A DNA stretch of 64,000 bases from Acerihabitans sp035013185 (GTDB taxonomy: Bacteria; Pseudomonadota; Gammaproteobacteria; Enterobacterales; Enterobacteriaceae): the NCBI RefSeq assembly GCF_035013185.1, contig NZ_JAYGJO010000015.1, positions 1 to 64,000 on the forward strand, written 5' to 3'. Shown one piece after another: positions 62,313 through 64,000 of this stretch; positions within the stretch are counted from its first letter, which is position 1, and each line of letters begins with the position of its first letter. Under the pieces are notes generated by a model. It saw nothing but the letters and a program-made list of their open reading frames with translations, did not search any database and was not told the origin of the DNA. The position numbers were made by a program, and so were the translations under genes.

Positions 62313-63233
62313 ATGAGCACCCTGGGCCATCAATATGACAACTCCCTGGTGTCAAACGCCTTTGGCTTTTTGCGTTTGCCCTTGGAATTCAACCCCTACG
62401 ACAGCGACGCCGATTGGGTCATCACCGGCATTCCATTTGATATGGCGACATCCGGTCGCTCCGGCAGCCGTCACGGGCCGGGGGCCATCCGCCAGGTTTC
62501 CACCAACCTGGCCTGGGAAGGCTGCCGCTGGCCGTGGGATTTTGATGTACGCGAGCGTTTAAATATCGTCGACTGCGGCGACGTGGTTTTTGATTTCGGC
62601 GATGCGCAGGACCTGAGCGACAAGTTGCAGTCCCATGCCGAACGGCTACTGGCGGCAGGTAAACGCCTGCTCTGCTTCGGCGGCGATCACTACGTCACTC
62701 TGCCGCTGTTGCGCGCCCATGCCAAACATTTTGGCAAAATGGCGCTGGTGCATTTCGATGCCCATACCGATACTTACAGCAATGGCAGCAAGTTCGATCA
62801 CGGCACCATGTTTTATCATGCACCAAAAGAAGGCTTGATCGACCCGACTCGTTCGGTGCAGATCGGCATTCGTACCGAACACGATAAAAATAACGGCTTT
62901 ACCGTGTTGGATGCGGCGCAGGTAAACGATCGTGGCGTAGATGACATCCTGGCCCAGATCACACAGATCGTCGGCGACATGCCGGTTTATCTGACCTTTG
63001 ATATTGATTGCCTCGATCCCGCCAGCGCACCGGGTACCGGCACGCCAGTGATCGGCGGACTCACCACCGATCGCGCACTCAAACTCGTGCGTGGTTTGCA
63101 ATCGCTTAATATCGTCGGTATGGATCTGGTCGAAGTTGCTCCGGCCTACGATCAGGCGCAAATCACCGCGCTGGCGGCGGCTACCTTGGCGCTGGAGATG
63201 CTGTATATCCAGGCGGCGAAAAAAGCCGAGTGA
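62313..63233 (+). CDS. speB: Agmatinase
   Basis: 306 residues, same length as E. coli SpeB. Mn-binding motifs of the ureohydrolase family: FGGDHYVTLP, HFDAHTDTYS and DIDCLDPASAPGTGTP. Hydrolyses agmatine to putrescine and urea. AAGGAAAGA precedes the ATG; the open frame from 62220 is inside speA. With speA and speC it gives two routes to putrescine. Confidence 0.97.
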   Translation: MSTLGHQYDNSLVSNAFGFLRLPLEFNPYDSDADWVITGIPFDMATSGRSGSRHGPGAIRQVSTNLAWEGCRWPWDFDVRERLNIVDCGDVVFDFGDAQDLSDKLQSHAERLLAAGKRLLCFGGDHYVTLPLLRAHAKHFGKMALVHFDAHTDTYSNGSKFDHGTMFYHAPKEGLIDPTRSVQIGIRTEHDKNNGFTVLDAAQVNDRGVDDILAQITQIVGDMPVYLTFDIDCLDPASAPGTGTPVIGGLTTDRALKLVRGLQSLNIVGMDLVEVAPAYDQAQITALAAATLALEMLYIQAAKKAE

Positions 63234-63267
63234 GTAGGGGGCGGGTGCTCCCCCTAGGGGCACCCGT

Positions 63268-63530
63268 CATCTTTCACGCCGCAGGTGCGTTGGCTGCATT
63301 CATTCACCCGAATCACTTACTTATGTAAGCTCATCGGGTTCTTTTGTTTGCCGTCTGCCTGCGGCGCGAAATCTCTAGGGTGGCACCCGTCATCTTTCAC
63401 GCCGCAGGTGCGTTGGCTGCATTCATTCACCCGAATCACTTACTTATGTAAGCTCATCGGGTTCTTTTGTTTGCCGTCTGCCTGCGGCGCGAAATCTCTA
63501 GGGTGGCACCCGTCATCTTTCACGCCGCAG
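63268..63530. repeat. 123-bp tandem repeat array (2 units plus 17 bases)
   Basis: Units start at 63268, 63391 and 63514 with CATCTTTCACGCCGCAG. The two full units are nearly identical. Each has an inverted repeat centred on CTTACTTATGTAAG flanked by CCCGAATCA / CTCATCGGG. Same family as 56051-56438. It lies directly after speB. Confidence 0.92.
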
Positions 63531-63793
63531 AAACTGACGTTTTTTTTGAAATTTTAAATATTTTGTGATGGACTTAACACACTTTATATTTTGAGATTGA
63601 TTGTGCTACCCGCCTATCGCTTGTCCAAGCAAAGACAGGGAATTATCACCTATTTATCGCTCGTTCCTGCATATACAATTAGCCCTAATTTAAGGTACAT
63701 TTAGCGATATTCACCACAGTCTCTAAAGTTAAGTGATTGATTTTATAATGGCTTGGTCAACGAGACAATATTCAATCCGCAACGGAGCAATTC
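63531..63793 (+). promoter_or_regulatory. tktA upstream region
   Basis: About 260 bases, AT-rich, with no gene. It should hold the tktA promoter; GGAG lies eight bases before the tktA ATG. Confidence 0.4.
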
Positions 63794-64000
63794 ATGACAT
63801 CCCGAAAAGTACTGGCGAACGCCATCCGCGCCTTAAGCATGGACGCGGTCCAGCAGGCTAAATCTGGCCATCCCGGTGCCCCCATGGGCATGGCGGATAT
63901 CGCCGAAGTCCTCTGGCGTGATTACCTTAACCACAACCCGGCCAACCCAAAATGGGCTGACCGCGACCGTTTTATCCTCTCCAACGGTCATGGTTCAATG
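63794..64000 (+). CDS. tktA: Transketolase (5' part, runs off the window)
   Basis: The first 69 codons: MTSRKVLANAIRALSMDAVQ, then QAKSGHPGAPMGMADIAEVL, then NPKWADRDRFILSNGHGSM. These are the N-terminal transketolase motifs, including the His that contacts the thiamine cofactor. The gene continues beyond 64000. Order speA-speB-tktA is as in related enterobacteria. Confidence 0.96.
   Translation, partial: MTSRKVLANAIRALSMDAVQQAKSGHPGAPMGMADIAEVLWRDYLNHNPANPKWADRDRFILSNGHGSM

Noticed and set aside
63285..63557. 90-codon frame through the 123-bp repeats
   Set aside because: Same reason: it is a translation of repeat DNA.

Overview
The window is chromosomal DNA of an Enterobacterales bacterium. 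The right half keeps the familiar enterobacterial gene order speC - mltC/yggX/mutY - trmB - yggN - hemW/rdgB/yggU/yggT/proC/yggS - pilT-like - yqgF/yqgE/gshB/rsmE - endA - sprT - galP - metK - speA/speB - tktA. Protein sequences resemble the Pectobacteriaceae/Yersiniaceae/Sodalis side of the order. I cannot name the species.

The left half (about 1-34,020) is accessory DNA next to a tRNA-Phe gene at 34,004-34,079 (minus strand). The last 16 bases of that tRNA recur at 4,324-4,339. A module of about 1 kb (3,335-4,339 and 33,003-34,019) precedes both copies. I read this as two islands in tandem: a distal one containing decayed integrative-conjugative-element genes (1,948-3,110), and a tRNA-proximal one of about 29.7 kb. 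The proximal island carries a DUF1778/GNAT toxin-antitoxin pair, an IS2-like remnant, a LysR/TauE/SfnB-like sulfur group, a large biosynthetic operon (9,728-31,487), an interrupted phosphopantetheinyl transferase gene, and IS1 and LysR remnants. No integrase gene is visible.

The biosynthetic operon is the main discovery. Three adjacent genes match the hydrazine-forming (hydrazinoacetic acid) machinery known mainly from actinomycete pathways: a lysine N6-hydroxylase, a DAO-family FAD oxidase, and a cupin-methionyl-tRNA-synthetase-like enzyme. Here the last enzyme carries an added C-terminal carrier-protein domain. They are coupled to a TubC-docking Cy-A-PCP NRPS (probable Cys specificity), a free AMP-ligase and carrier protein, a KASIII-like enzyme with an altered active site, a 727-residue protein ending in a haem-oxygenase-like di-iron domain, an acyl-CoA dehydrogenase, a P450, an ATP-grasp ligase, a type II thioesterase, a PEP-mutase-family protein, a GNAT, an acyltransferase of the C45/AAT type, an OsmC protein and an MFS exporter. 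The expected product is an N-N-bond-containing, possibly thiazoline-bearing, peptide-like metabolite. I do not recognise a described cluster with this gene set.

The core half is ordinary except for a rhamnose locus (rhaR, rhaS, rhaA, rhaD, rhaM) with no rhaB next to it, a heptanucleotide repeat tract (46,884-46,993), two related tandem-repeat arrays (120 and 123 bp periods), and clear CRP/GalR-type operators upstream of galP.
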